A stretch of DNA of 8,953 nt from an uncultured Lysobacteraceae bacterium (GTDB lineage Bacteria > Pseudomonadota > Gammaproteobacteria > Xanthomonadales > Xanthomonadaceae). The notes beneath the pieces were generated by a model. The model saw only the letters and a program-made list of their open reading frames with translations. It was not told the DNA's origin and searched no databases. The stretch covers positions 1-8,953 of the forward strand of contig CAMPJU010000043.1 of NCBI GenBank assembly GCA_946886995.1. Reading direction: 5' to 3'. Both the position numbers and the translations under genes were made by a program. This document shows, one piece after another, positions 1 through 5,923 of this stretch; position 1 is the stretch's first letter, and every line of letters begins with the position of its first letter.

Positions 1-914
1 CAGTAGAGCACCTGCGCCCGGAAGAACGTCATGCGGTCCGCGGTCGCCCGGGTCGATCCGCGCAGCAGCGCCATGATGTCGCGGATGCCGGGGCCGCCAT
101 CGGCTTCGTAGCGCAGGCTCGCCGGCACGCCGTGCGCCTGGCACATGTCCTCCTGCGGAATCCGGATGTACCAGGAACCGTCATCGGAGAGCCGTCGGTC
201 GAAGCGTTCGACGACGAGGGCCTTCTGGTCCTCGAACCGTCCGATCTCCGCGTTGGCGACCGGCAGTCCGAACCCGCGCGCGATCTTGAGGCAGAGCCAT
301 TCGAGTTCGACCGATGACGACAGGTCGGCGCGCATGTTGCCGACGAGGCCCAGCGGCAGTTTGAGGATATGGGTGCTCGGCGTTGCGCCGGCGGGAACAT
401 GCCACCTCCCGTCGTGCCACAGCAGGGCGGTCTTTTCCTGCGCGCCGGCGATGGAGATGCGTAGAGCGTCCTGATCCCCCTGCACCGGCAGCCGGTCGAG
501 CGTCGCGCGACGGAGCACGTCGGCGACACCGGCCTCGTCGAGTTCACGCCCTTCGATCCCCCGGTGGTTTCCAGGCTCGTCGCCTTCGGGCACGAGTTGC
601 AGCGCGCCCGCGCAATCCCGGCCGATGGCGGCCAGCAGGTCGAATGCCCGGGTGCTGCGGAGCCGGTGCCGGTCGCGGATCCGCTGCAGGATGCGGTCGT
701 TGTCAGGCAGCAGGTTGTCGAAGAATGCGCCGACCGCAGGAGAACGGATCGAGGCGTCGCCGGCGGCGGTGCGCGGGTACGGAAGGGACAGCGAGATGGG
801 GCGGCCCTGCGGCGAGTCGATCCACTCGCGCCGGTACGTCAGCCGATCGCTGCCCGCCTGCCGGGTCCAGTGCCCGACCAGCAGCCCGTTCATCCAGATG
901 TCCAGCGTCGGCAC
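1..914 (-). CDS. hipA: HipA serine/threonine kinase toxin (3' end outside window)
   Basis: Toxin of a type II toxin-antitoxin pair. HipA of E. coli is a cytoplasmic kinase that phosphorylates glutamyl-tRNA synthetase, stops translation and promotes persistence. The 304 residues visible match E. coli HipA closely by eye: N-terminal LDIWMNGLLVG; FFDNLLPDN (64-72); FDLLAAIGRD (91-100); RISIAGAQEKTALL (152-165), whose Ser154 aligns with the autophosphorylated Ser150 of E. coli; THILKLPLG (181-189); VVERFDRR (234-241); and IPQEDMCQ with YEADGGPGI (252-277). The frame stays open to the edge, so the catalytic D-G-H-x-K-N loop and roughly 130 C-terminal residues are missing. I chose the GTG at 914 because it gives the family N-terminus and has GGAG seven bases upstream; the ATG at 893 is a weaker alternative. 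It starts one base after the hipB stop, so the two are surely cotranscribed. Whether the gene is intact beyond the edge cannot be judged. Confidence 0.93.
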   Translation of the reverse strand, partial: MPTLDIWMNGLLVGHWTRQAGSDRLTYRREWIDSPQGRPISLSLPYPRTAAGDASIRSPAVGAFFDNLLPDNDRILQRIRDRHRLRSTRAFDLLAAIGRDCAGALQLVPEGDEPGNHRGIEGRELDEAGVADVLRRATLDRLPVQGDQDALRISIAGAQEKTALLWHDGRWHVPAGATPSTHILKLPLGLVGNMRADLSSSVELEWLCLKIARGFGLPVANAEIGRFEDQKALVVERFDRRLSDDGSWYIRIPQEDMCQAHGVPASLRYEADGGPGIRDIMALLRGSTRATADRMTFFRAQVLY

Positions 915-915
915 C

Positions 916-1155
916 TCACCACTCCGCGTCTGCGACGGCGGTCCGCGGCTGCAGGCCCACCTCCACGCCGAGCACCAGGCACAGCCGATGGATCCGCTCG
1001 AACGACGCGCGACTGGCGTTGGATTCGAGCTTCGAGATTGCCTGCACGGTCACGCCCATGCGTTGCGCCACGTCGGACTGCGTCCATCCGAGCTGCAGGC
1101 GGGTGGCCCGCAACAGCGGGCCCAACTGGTCGGGTACCCGGATCGGGGTGAGCAT
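916..1155 (-). CDS. hipB: HipB antitoxin, Xre-type helix-turn-helix repressor
   Basis: Antitoxin and autorepressor of the hipBA operon; the family binds HipA and the operon's operators as a dimer. The product is 79 residues with a helix-turn-helix at about 24-46 (WTQSDVAQRMGVTVQAISKLES). The C-terminus ends in AEW. E. coli HipB also ends in EW, and its flexible tail with the final Trp contacts HipA and influences Lon turnover, so this tail is probably functional. A longer frame could start at a TTG at 1215, but that codon lies inside an operator palindrome and in the promoter -35 box. The ATG at 1155 gives a normal HipB length and sits about 25 bp after the predicted transcription start, with a weak GGA six bases upstream. 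hipA follows after one base. Autoregulation is likely from the three palindromes just upstream. Confidence 0.9.
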   Translation of the reverse strand: MLTPIRVPDQLGPLLRATRLQLGWTQSDVAQRMGVTVQAISKLESNASRASFERIHRLCLVLGVEVGLQPRTAVADAEW

Positions 1156-1157
1156 GT

Positions 1158-1173
1158 TCAATCCGTTGGTTGA
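1158..1173. promoter_or_regulatory. Putative HipB operator O1
   Basis: Palindrome TCAATCCGTTGGTTGA with half-sites TCAATC and TCAACC (read inward on each strand). It lies between the predicted transcription start and the hipB ATG and covers the ribosome-binding region. It has the same 16-bp frame as two further sites at 27-bp intervals. Assignment to HipB is inferred from position and symmetry. Confidence 0.7.
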
Positions 1174-1184
1174 TTTATCCGTTT

Positions 1185-1200
1185 TCAATTTATCGATTGA
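1185..1200. promoter_or_regulatory. Putative HipB operator O2
   Basis: Palindrome TCAATTTATCGATTGA, half-sites TCAATT and TCAATC, starting exactly 27 bp after O1. It contains the whole predicted -10 box (1187-1192), so a bound repressor would block RNA polymerase directly. Confidence 0.72.
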
Positions 1201-1215
1201 TTTTTTCTGTGTCAA
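1187..1215 (-). promoter_or_regulatory. hipBA sigma-70 promoter
   Basis: On the minus strand a perfect -35 box TTGACA (1215-1210) is followed by a 17-bp spacer and a -10 box TAAATT (1192-1187, 4 of 6 matches to TATAAT). Transcription would start near 1180, leaving a leader of about 25 nt before the hipB ATG at 1155. The -35 box shares its TTGA with operator O3 and the -10 box lies inside O2, as expected for an autorepressed toxin-antitoxin operon. The surrounding 1166-1230 stretch is only about one third G+C, far below the rest of the window. Confidence 0.75.
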
Positions 1216-1227
1216 CCGATAGGTTGA
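1212..1227. promoter_or_regulatory. Putative HipB operator O3
   Basis: Palindrome TCAACCGATAGGTTGA, the most symmetric of the three sites (6-bp arms identical, 4-bp centre), starting 27 bp after O2. Its TTGA arm forms the first four bases of the hipBA -35 box. It is the operator closest to rmuC, ending 57 bp before the rmuC start codon. Confidence 0.72.
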
Positions 1228-1284
1228 TCATGCGGCAACGCCGGGTCGCCGCCCGTGAGACGGTGGCCGCTAGACTGGATATCG

Positions 1285-2559
1285 ATGGATCTGACCTCAG
1301 CACTCCTTCTCGTCGTTTGCCTGTCGCTGCTGGGCGTCGCCGCCCTGCTCGTCCTGTTGCTCCGCCGCCGCCCCGACGCCGCGCTGGCCGGCTTTCGCGA
1401 GGGCATCGAACGCGCCCTCCGCGACGAACAGCAGGCCGGCCGGTCCGAGCTCCGGCAGCAGCTCGACAGCTTCTCCACCCATCAGGAACGCCGGATCGAG
1501 GGGTTCGGGAAGCGCCTCGAGGACCTGCGGACCCAGCTGGGCGACGAGCAGCGCCGGGGGCGCGCAGAAGCCGCCGAGCAGCAGCGGGTGCTCGCCGAGA
1601 CCCTGGAGCGCCAGCTCAAGTCGCTGCAGGCCGACAACGCCCAGAAGCTCGAGCAGATGCGCGCCACGGTGGACGAGAAGCTCCACGCCACCCTGGAGAC
1701 GCGCCTGACGGAGAGCTTCGGCAACGTCGCCACCATGCTGGCCAAGGTGCACCAGGGCCTGGGCGACATGAACAAGCTGGCGCAGGACGTCGGCGGGTTG
1801 CAGCGGGTGCTGACCAACGTGAAGTCGCGTGGCGTGTTCGGCGAGGTCCAGCTGGCGGGCCTGCTCGAGCAGGTGCTGGCGCCGGACCAGTTCGCATCGA
1901 ATGTCGCCACGATCCCCGGCAGCAGCGAGCGGGTGGAGTTCGCGGTGCGCTTCCCCGGTTCATCGGGCGAGGCGCCGGTGTGGCTGCCGATCGATGCCAA
2001 GTTCCCGCGCGAGGACTACGAGCGGTTGCTCGACGCGCAGGAGCGCAGCGACCCCGACGCGGCACGCGCCGCCGGCGATGCGCTCGAGCGCCGCGTGCGC
2101 ATGGAGGCGAAGCGCATCTGCGACAAGTACGTCGGCGCGCCGCACACCACCGAGTTCGCGATCCTGTTCCTGCCCACCGAAGGCCTGTACGCCGAGGTGC
2201 TGCGCCGCCCCGGCCTGGTGGATGGCATCCAGCGCGAATGCAAGGTCGCGATCGCCGGGCCGACCACGTTGCTGGCACTGATGACCAGCTTCCAGATGGG
2301 CTTCCGCACGCTGGCCATCCAGGAGCGCAGCAGCGAGGTCTGGCGCACGCTCGGCGCGGTCAAGACGGAGTTCGCCAAGTTCGGCGGCGCGCTCGACTCG
2401 GTGCAGAAGAAGCTGCAGGAAGCCAGCAACAAGATCGAGGACACCAGCCGGCGCAGCCGGGTGCTGACACGGAAGTTGCGGGACGTGGAAGCCTTGCCGG
2501 TGGCGGACAGCCAGGGCCTGCTCGGCATCGAGACAGACGAAGCAGACGACGAGGCCTAG
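1285..2559 (+). CDS. rmuC: RmuC family DNA recombination protein, membrane-anchored
   Basis: RmuC limits inversions at short inverted repeats in E. coli; its biochemical activity is not firmly established, but the C-terminal domain is related to restriction-endonuclease folds. The 424-residue product has an N-terminal membrane segment (about 4-26, LTSALLLVVCLSLLGVAALL), a charged coiled-coil region (about 40-145, rich in Glu, Gln and Arg) and the RmuC domain (about 150-395). That domain carries the family motifs VWLPIDAKFPREDYERLL (232-249), ILFLPTEGLYAEVLR (293-307) and GPTTLLALM (325-333). The ATG at 1285 is preferred over an in-frame GTG at 1255 because the hydrophobic anchor begins directly after it. 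No strong ribosome site is visible. A -10-like TAGACT at 1271-1276 would place transcription start at or next to the ATG, so the message may be leaderless (weak inference). The gene is divergent from hipBA and converges on mlaA with a 13-bp gap. Confidence 0.93.
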   Translation: MDLTSALLLVVCLSLLGVAALLVLLLRRRPDAALAGFREGIERALRDEQQAGRSELRQQLDSFSTHQERRIEGFGKRLEDLRTQLGDEQRRGRAEAAEQQRVLAETLERQLKSLQADNAQKLEQMRATVDEKLHATLETRLTESFGNVATMLAKVHQGLGDMNKLAQDVGGLQRVLTNVKSRGVFGEVQLAGLLEQVLAPDQFASNVATIPGSSERVEFAVRFPGSSGEAPVWLPIDAKFPREDYERLLDAQERSDPDAARAAGDALERRVRMEAKRICDKYVGAPHTTEFAILFLPTEGLYAEVLRRPGLVDGIQRECKVAIAGPTTLLALMTSFQMGFRTLAIQERSSEVWRTLGAVKTEFAKFGGALDSVQKKLQEASNKIEDTSRRSRVLTRKLRDVEALPVADSQGLLGIETDEADDEA

Positions 2560-2572
2560 CCGCGGTCGTTGC

Positions 2573-3610
2573 TCAACCGCCTTCAGGCAGCACGGGCATC
2601 GCGTCGACGGGCACCGTCGGCAGCTGCTCCTCGCGCAGGTAATCCGGCAACGAATCGTCGTCCGCCGCGGCCCTGTCTCCGTGGATCTGGTAGTTCCGGC
2701 GCTGCAGCCACGCGTCGCGCAGCAGCGCGTACTCGTCCGGCGCGCCTTCGAGCATGCTGTCGAGCGCGAGCAGCTGGGTGCGCACGTCGACCAGCTGCAG
2801 GCCCTGCATGAACACGCGCACCTTGTCTTCCTCGACCTGGCGCAGCGGCGCCAACGGCGCGTCGGCGAACAGGCCGAGCACGTCGCGCACGGTGCGCGGG
2901 CCGAACAACGGAAGTTCCACGTAACGCGAGGTTTCCCAGCCCCAGACGCCAAGCGTCTGCCCGAAGTCCTCGGTGCGCAGCGGCAGGCCGACTTCTGTGG
3001 CGGGGTCGAAGATGCCGGCGACGCCGACGGTGGTGTTGAGCAGGAACCGCGCCATGCCCTGCCCGGCCTGCTTCGGCTTGCCCTGCAGCAGCGCGTTGAT
3101 CGCGCTGACCGGCTGGCCTAGGTTGCGGAAGAAATTGCCGACGCCCAGCCGGATCGGACGCGGGACGACCTCCATGTAGGCATTGGCCAGCGGGCGCGCG
3201 ATGCGAGTGTCGATCACGGTGTTGACCGCGTGCATCCGGCGGTTGAAGCCTTCCCACGGGTCGTAGGACACGGGCAGCTGCGCGGGCGCGGGCAGTGTCG
3301 GATCCGCGACGGGATCGTAGACGTCACCGCCGTACAGCGCTGCGAAGTCGAGTTCGGCCTGGGTGGGCGCGGGGGGCGCTTCCGCGGTCGCGTCGGTCGC
3401 CGTGACGACCTCTGCGGCGGGCGTGTCCGGCGGCGCGTCCGCAACGACGACGTACGTGCCCACGGCGGAGTCGGAGGTGCCCGGTTGCGCGGCGGGAGTC
3501 GGTTCGACGACGGCCGGCGCCTCGGCCACCGGACGGGACGCGCAGGCGGACAGCAGCAGCAACGCGCACGCGAAGGCAGGGCGTGCGATGGCGGGGGGCA
3601 TCAGGCGCAT
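2573..3610 (-). CDS. mlaA: MlaA/VacJ outer-membrane phospholipid lipoprotein
   Basis: Outer-membrane component of the Mla pathway, which removes mislocalised phospholipids from the outer leaflet and passes them to MlaC. The 345-residue product begins with a lipoprotein signal peptide (hydrophobic ACALLLL, lipobox L20-S-A-C23). A linker of about 90 residues rich in Ala, Pro, Thr and Asp follows (24-115), then the MlaA domain. The domain shows SYDPWEGFNRRMHAVN (115-130), VPRPIRLGVGNFFRNL (149-164), FLLNTTVGVAGIFDPA (189-204), RTEDFGQTLGVWG (212-224), YVELPLFGPRTVRD (230-243) and DEYALLRDAWLQRRNYQ (292-308). E. coli MlaA is about 250 residues, so the extra length is mainly the linker plus a short acidic tail. 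It is the last gene of the mla operon, 21 bp after mlaB. No Shine-Dalgarno sequence is visible before its ATG; a TAAAAT lies six bases upstream of it. Confidence 0.94.
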   Translation of the reverse strand: MRLMPPAIARPAFACALLLLSACASRPVAEAPAVVEPTPAAQPGTSDSAVGTYVVVADAPPDTPAAEVVTATDATAEAPPAPTQAELDFAALYGGDVYDPVADPTLPAPAQLPVSYDPWEGFNRRMHAVNTVIDTRIARPLANAYMEVVPRPIRLGVGNFFRNLGQPVSAINALLQGKPKQAGQGMARFLLNTTVGVAGIFDPATEVGLPLRTEDFGQTLGVWGWETSRYVELPLFGPRTVRDVLGLFADAPLAPLRQVEEDKVRVFMQGLQLVDVRTQLLALDSMLEGAPDEYALLRDAWLQRRNYQIHGDRAAADDDSLPDYLREEQLPTVPVDAMPVLPEGG

Positions 3611-3631
3611 CGTGGAATTTTACAGGTGCCG

Positions 3632-3940
3632 TCAGGCCGGCTGCAGTGCATCGTCCAGTCGATACGCAGCGCGCAGTCCCGGCAGGCCATCCAGCTCGCC
3701 GCGCACGACCAGCCGGTGGCCGGCGCGCGCCTGCAACTCGGCAAGCAGGGCCAGGCCGGCGCTGTCGACGTGTGGAACCGCGCCCAGGTCGATCACCCTG
3801 GCACCCTCCAGCAACGGCAGCGCCGCCGTCCACAGCCCGGCGACGGCGGCGCACTCCAGCGGTCCGGTGAAGGCGAGCGCTTCGCCTTCCCGGCGCACGC
3901 GGGCGGCGCTTCCGCCGCCTGTCACGGGCGCGTGGGCCAT
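3632..3940 (-). CDS. mlaB: MlaB STAS-domain subunit of the Mla ABC transporter
   Basis: Small cytoplasmic STAS protein that binds MlaF and supports assembly and ATPase activity of the MlaFEDB complex. The 102-residue product has the STAS pattern: FTGPLECAAVAGLW (24-37), ARVIDLGAVPHVDSAGLALL (47-66) and HRLVVRGELDGLPGLRAAY (75-93). E. coli MlaB has VDTGGLALL with functionally important Thr52; the equivalent here is Ser60, also a hydroxyl residue. Its ATG shares one base with the mlaC stop codon (TGATG), which indicates coupled translation. A much longer frame running upstream in the same register is only the high-GC shadow of mlaC and mlaD. Family assignment rests on the STAS motif together with operon position; sequence identity to E. 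coli MlaB is low. Confidence 0.86.
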   Translation of the reverse strand: MAHAPVTGGGSAARVRREGEALAFTGPLECAAVAGLWTAALPLLEGARVIDLGAVPHVDSAGLALLAELQARAGHRLVVRGELDGLPGLRAAYRLDDALQPA

Positions 3941-4593
3941 CAGCCGGCGTCGGCGCTCAGCTTGCCGGCGCTGAGGTCGGCGGCCACCGCGCGGATGCCC
4001 TTGCGCGACAACGGCTGGTCGAACTGGTTGCGGAACGTCTGCACGAACGACACGCCCTCGACCATCACGTCGAAGACCTTCCACTGGCTGCCGACCTTGT
4101 GCATCAGGTAGTCGACCGGGACGGTGTCGCCGTTGTTGCGGATGAACTCGCTGGACACGCGCACGATGGCGCCGCCCCGCAGCGGGGCCTCGGACTTCAC
4201 GCGCACCTTCAGCCCGCTGTCGAAGCTGACGAGCGAGGAGCCGTAGCGCGAGGTCAGGCTGTCGGCCAATGCGTCGGCGAACAACGCGATGTCGGCCGCG
4301 TCGGCGCCGCGGGCATGCCGGCCCAGCACCAGGCGCGCCGCGTAATCGCGGTCGAACATCTTGTTGAACTCGGTGGAGATGAAGGCGTCGAGCGCGCCGC
4401 GATCCTTCGCGAACTCGGCACGGCGCGACTCCAGGGTGCGCAGCACGCGGGTGCTGTTCTCGAGCACCAGCTGGCTGGGCGCGCCCTGGGTGGTGGCGGC
4501 CTGGACCGGGGCGGCCGGGACCAGCAGCGCCACCGGCGCGAGGAGCGCGGCGCCGAGCAGCAACGGCAGGGTGGAACGCTTCAGGGTATTCAT
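3940..4593 (-). CDS. mlaC: MlaC periplasmic phospholipid-binding protein
   Basis: Periplasmic shuttle that carries phospholipid between MlaA in the outer membrane and MlaFEDB in the inner membrane. The 217-residue product has a Sec signal peptide: basic start MNTLKR, a hydrophobic core at about 9-26 and a likely cleavage after PVQA (residue 32). Family features follow: FISTEFNKMFDRDYAARLVLG (about 71-91), ALADSLTSRYG (about 108-118), VRVSSEFIRNNGDTVPVDYLM (about 143-163), then QWKVFDVMVEGVSFVQTFRN. Its length is close to that of E. coli MlaC (211 residues). The ATG overlaps the mlaD stop codon by four bases (ATGA), and mlaB begins on the last base of its own stop codon. No sign of disruption. 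Confidence 0.93.
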   Translation of the reverse strand: MNTLKRSTLPLLLGAALLAPVALLVPAAPVQAATTQGAPSQLVLENSTRVLRTLESRRAEFAKDRGALDAFISTEFNKMFDRDYAARLVLGRHARGADAADIALFADALADSLTSRYGSSLVSFDSGLKVRVKSEAPLRGGAIVRVSSEFIRNNGDTVPVDYLMHKVGSQWKVFDVMVEGVSFVQTFRNQFDQPLSRKGIRAVAADLSAGKLSADAG

Positions 4594-5132
4594 GGCATTT
4601 CTTCCGTGGGGGACGGTGGGGTGGCGGGCTCGGCGTAGGGATCAGCCGGCGCCGCGTCGGCAGGGGCATTGTCGCCACCGCCGCTGAACATGTACTTGCC
4701 GACGAGCTGCATCAGGTCGACGGCCGATTGCGTGAGCACGATCTCGTCGCCCGGCGCCAGCGGCATCGGGTCACCGCCGGGCTGCAGGTCGACGTAGCTC
4801 TCGCCCAGCAGGCCGCTGGTGAGGATCGCCGCCGAGGTGTCGGCCGGCAGGTCGCGATAGTCGTCGTCGATGGCCAGGGTCACGACTGAATCGAAGCGGA
4901 CCGGGTCCAGCCCGATGTCCGAGACGCGGCCGACCGTGACGCCACCGATCTTCACCGGCGCCTGTGCGCGCAGCTGGCCGATGCCGCTGAAGCGCGCCTT
5001 GATCTCGTAGCTGTCCGGCTTGAAGGCGAAGCCGCCGTTGGTCGAGGCGATGGCCAGCACCAGCAGCGACGCGAGCGCCAGCAGGAGGAAGGCGCCGACG
5101 GCGAACTCGATGCGGGGAGCGCGAACGTTCAT
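4590..5132 (-). CDS. mlaD: MlaD MCE-domain protein of the Mla transporter
   Basis: Inner-membrane-anchored MCE protein. In E. coli MlaD forms a hexameric ring on MlaE in the periplasm and hands phospholipid to or from MlaC. The 180-residue product (E. coli 183) has one membrane helix (about 11-30, AVGAFLLLALASLLVLAIAS) and an MCE domain at about 40-119. The domain includes YEIKARFSGIGQLRAQAPVK (42-61), IGGVTVGRVSDIGLDP (62-77) and ILTSGLLGESYVDLQPGGDP (103-122). A hydrophobic/acidic tail follows, with VDLMQLVGKYMFSGGG and a Pro/Ala-rich end. The ATG at 5132 has a purine-rich AAGAAAGGGA a few bases upstream, the clearest ribosome site in this operon. It follows mlaE after 26 bp and overlaps mlaC by four bases. 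Confidence 0.94.
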   Translation of the reverse strand: MNVRAPRIEFAVGAFLLLALASLLVLAIASTNGGFAFKPDSYEIKARFSGIGQLRAQAPVKIGGVTVGRVSDIGLDPVRFDSVVTLAIDDDYRDLPADTSAAILTSGLLGESYVDLQPGGDPMPLAPGDEIVLTQSAVDLMQLVGKYMFSGGGDNAPADAAPADPYAEPATPPSPTEEMP

Positions 5133-5158
5133 GGGGAATCCCTTTCTTGAAGCACCGG

Positions 5159-5923
5159 CTAGAACAGGAGCGCCGACATGGCGAAGTTGAACATCAGCAC
5201 CAGCAAGGAGGCGTTGACGACCGCGCGGGTCGTCGCGACCGAAGTGCCCTCGATGGTCGGTTCGGCGTGGTAGCCGACGTACGACGCGACCAGGGCCGCG
5301 ACCCCGCCGAACACCGCGGACTTCTGGAATGCGACCAGGAAGTCGTCCCGGAAATCCACCGCGTCCTTGAGCACCTGCCAGTAGGTGCCGGCGTCGATGC
5401 CGATCACGTGCACCGCCTCGAAGTAGCTGGCGGTGATGCCCAGGCTGCAGAAGAAGCCGGTCAGCAACGGCATGGTGATGACGGCGGCCCAGAAGCGCGG
5501 CGCGACCGCACGCTCCACCGGATCCACCGCCATCAGGCCGAGCGCGGTGATCTGGTCGGTGGCGCGCATCAGTCCGAGCTCGGCGGCGATCGAACTGCCG
5601 GCGCGACCGATGAACAGCAGCGCGGTGAGCACCGGCGCCAGCTCGCGATACAGGCCAAGGCCGACCAGCGCACTGATCTGGTTGGCGGCGCCATAGGTTT
5701 CCAGCGCGCGGTACCCGAGCAGCGTGACCGACAGGCCGACGAAGGCGCCACCGACCGCGATGATCGGCAGGCTGCGCGCACCGATCTTGTAGATCTCGCG
5801 CACCAGCTCGCGCCAGAACGTGGCGGTCGGGCGCGAGGCACGCAGCACCGACAGCGCGAACAGCCCGCCGCGTCCGACGGAACGGACCGACTCCACGAAC
5901 GCACTTTGCGACGTTGCACTCAC
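5159..5923 (-). CDS. mlaE: MlaE inner-membrane permease of the Mla transporter
   Basis: Permease subunit of the MlaFEDB phospholipid ABC transporter, functioning as a dimer in the inner membrane. The 254-residue product has an amphipathic N-terminal segment and several membrane helices (about 52-72, 86-108, 145-170, 201-220 and 235-253). It also carries the family core GLGLYRELAPVLTALLFIGR (88-107), followed by AGSSIAAELGLMRATDQITAL (108-128), the cytoplasmic loop that contacts the ATPase. The conserved AVDPVERAVAPRFWA follows at 132-146. The start is a GTG that overlaps the mlaF stop (GTGA), with GGA six bases before it; the resulting N-terminus is normal in length for the family (E. coli 260 residues). 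mlaD follows after 26 bp. Confidence 0.94.
   Translation of the reverse strand: MSATSQSAFVESVRSVGRGGLFALSVLRASRPTATFWRELVREIYKIGARSLPIIAVGGAFVGLSVTLLGYRALETYGAANQISALVGLGLYRELAPVLTALLFIGRAGSSIAAELGLMRATDQITALGLMAVDPVERAVAPRFWAAVITMPLLTGFFCSLGITASYFEAVHVIGIDAGTYWQVLKDAVDFRDDFLVAFQKSAVFGGVAALVASYVGYHAEPTIEGTSVATTRAVVNASLLVLMFNFAMSALLF

Noticed and set aside
1156..1215. Longer HipB reading frame starting at TTG 1215
   Set aside because: The extra 20 residues are encoded by operators O1-O3 and the promoter itself; the ATG at 1155 gives the usual HipB length.
383..1222. 279-residue plus-strand frame antisense to hipBA
   Set aside because: Arg-rich shadow; the opposite strand has continuous HipA and HipB homology by motif.
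1170..2642. 490-residue plus-strand frame overlapping rmuC
   Set aside because: Arg/Pro/Ala-rich composition without family motifs, in another frame of a gene with clear RmuC motifs; a high-GC shadow.
3941..4678. Upstream extension of the mlaB frame to a 348-residue protein
   Set aside because: The added part is the shifted frame of mlaC and mlaD; the STAS domain starts after the ATG at 3940.
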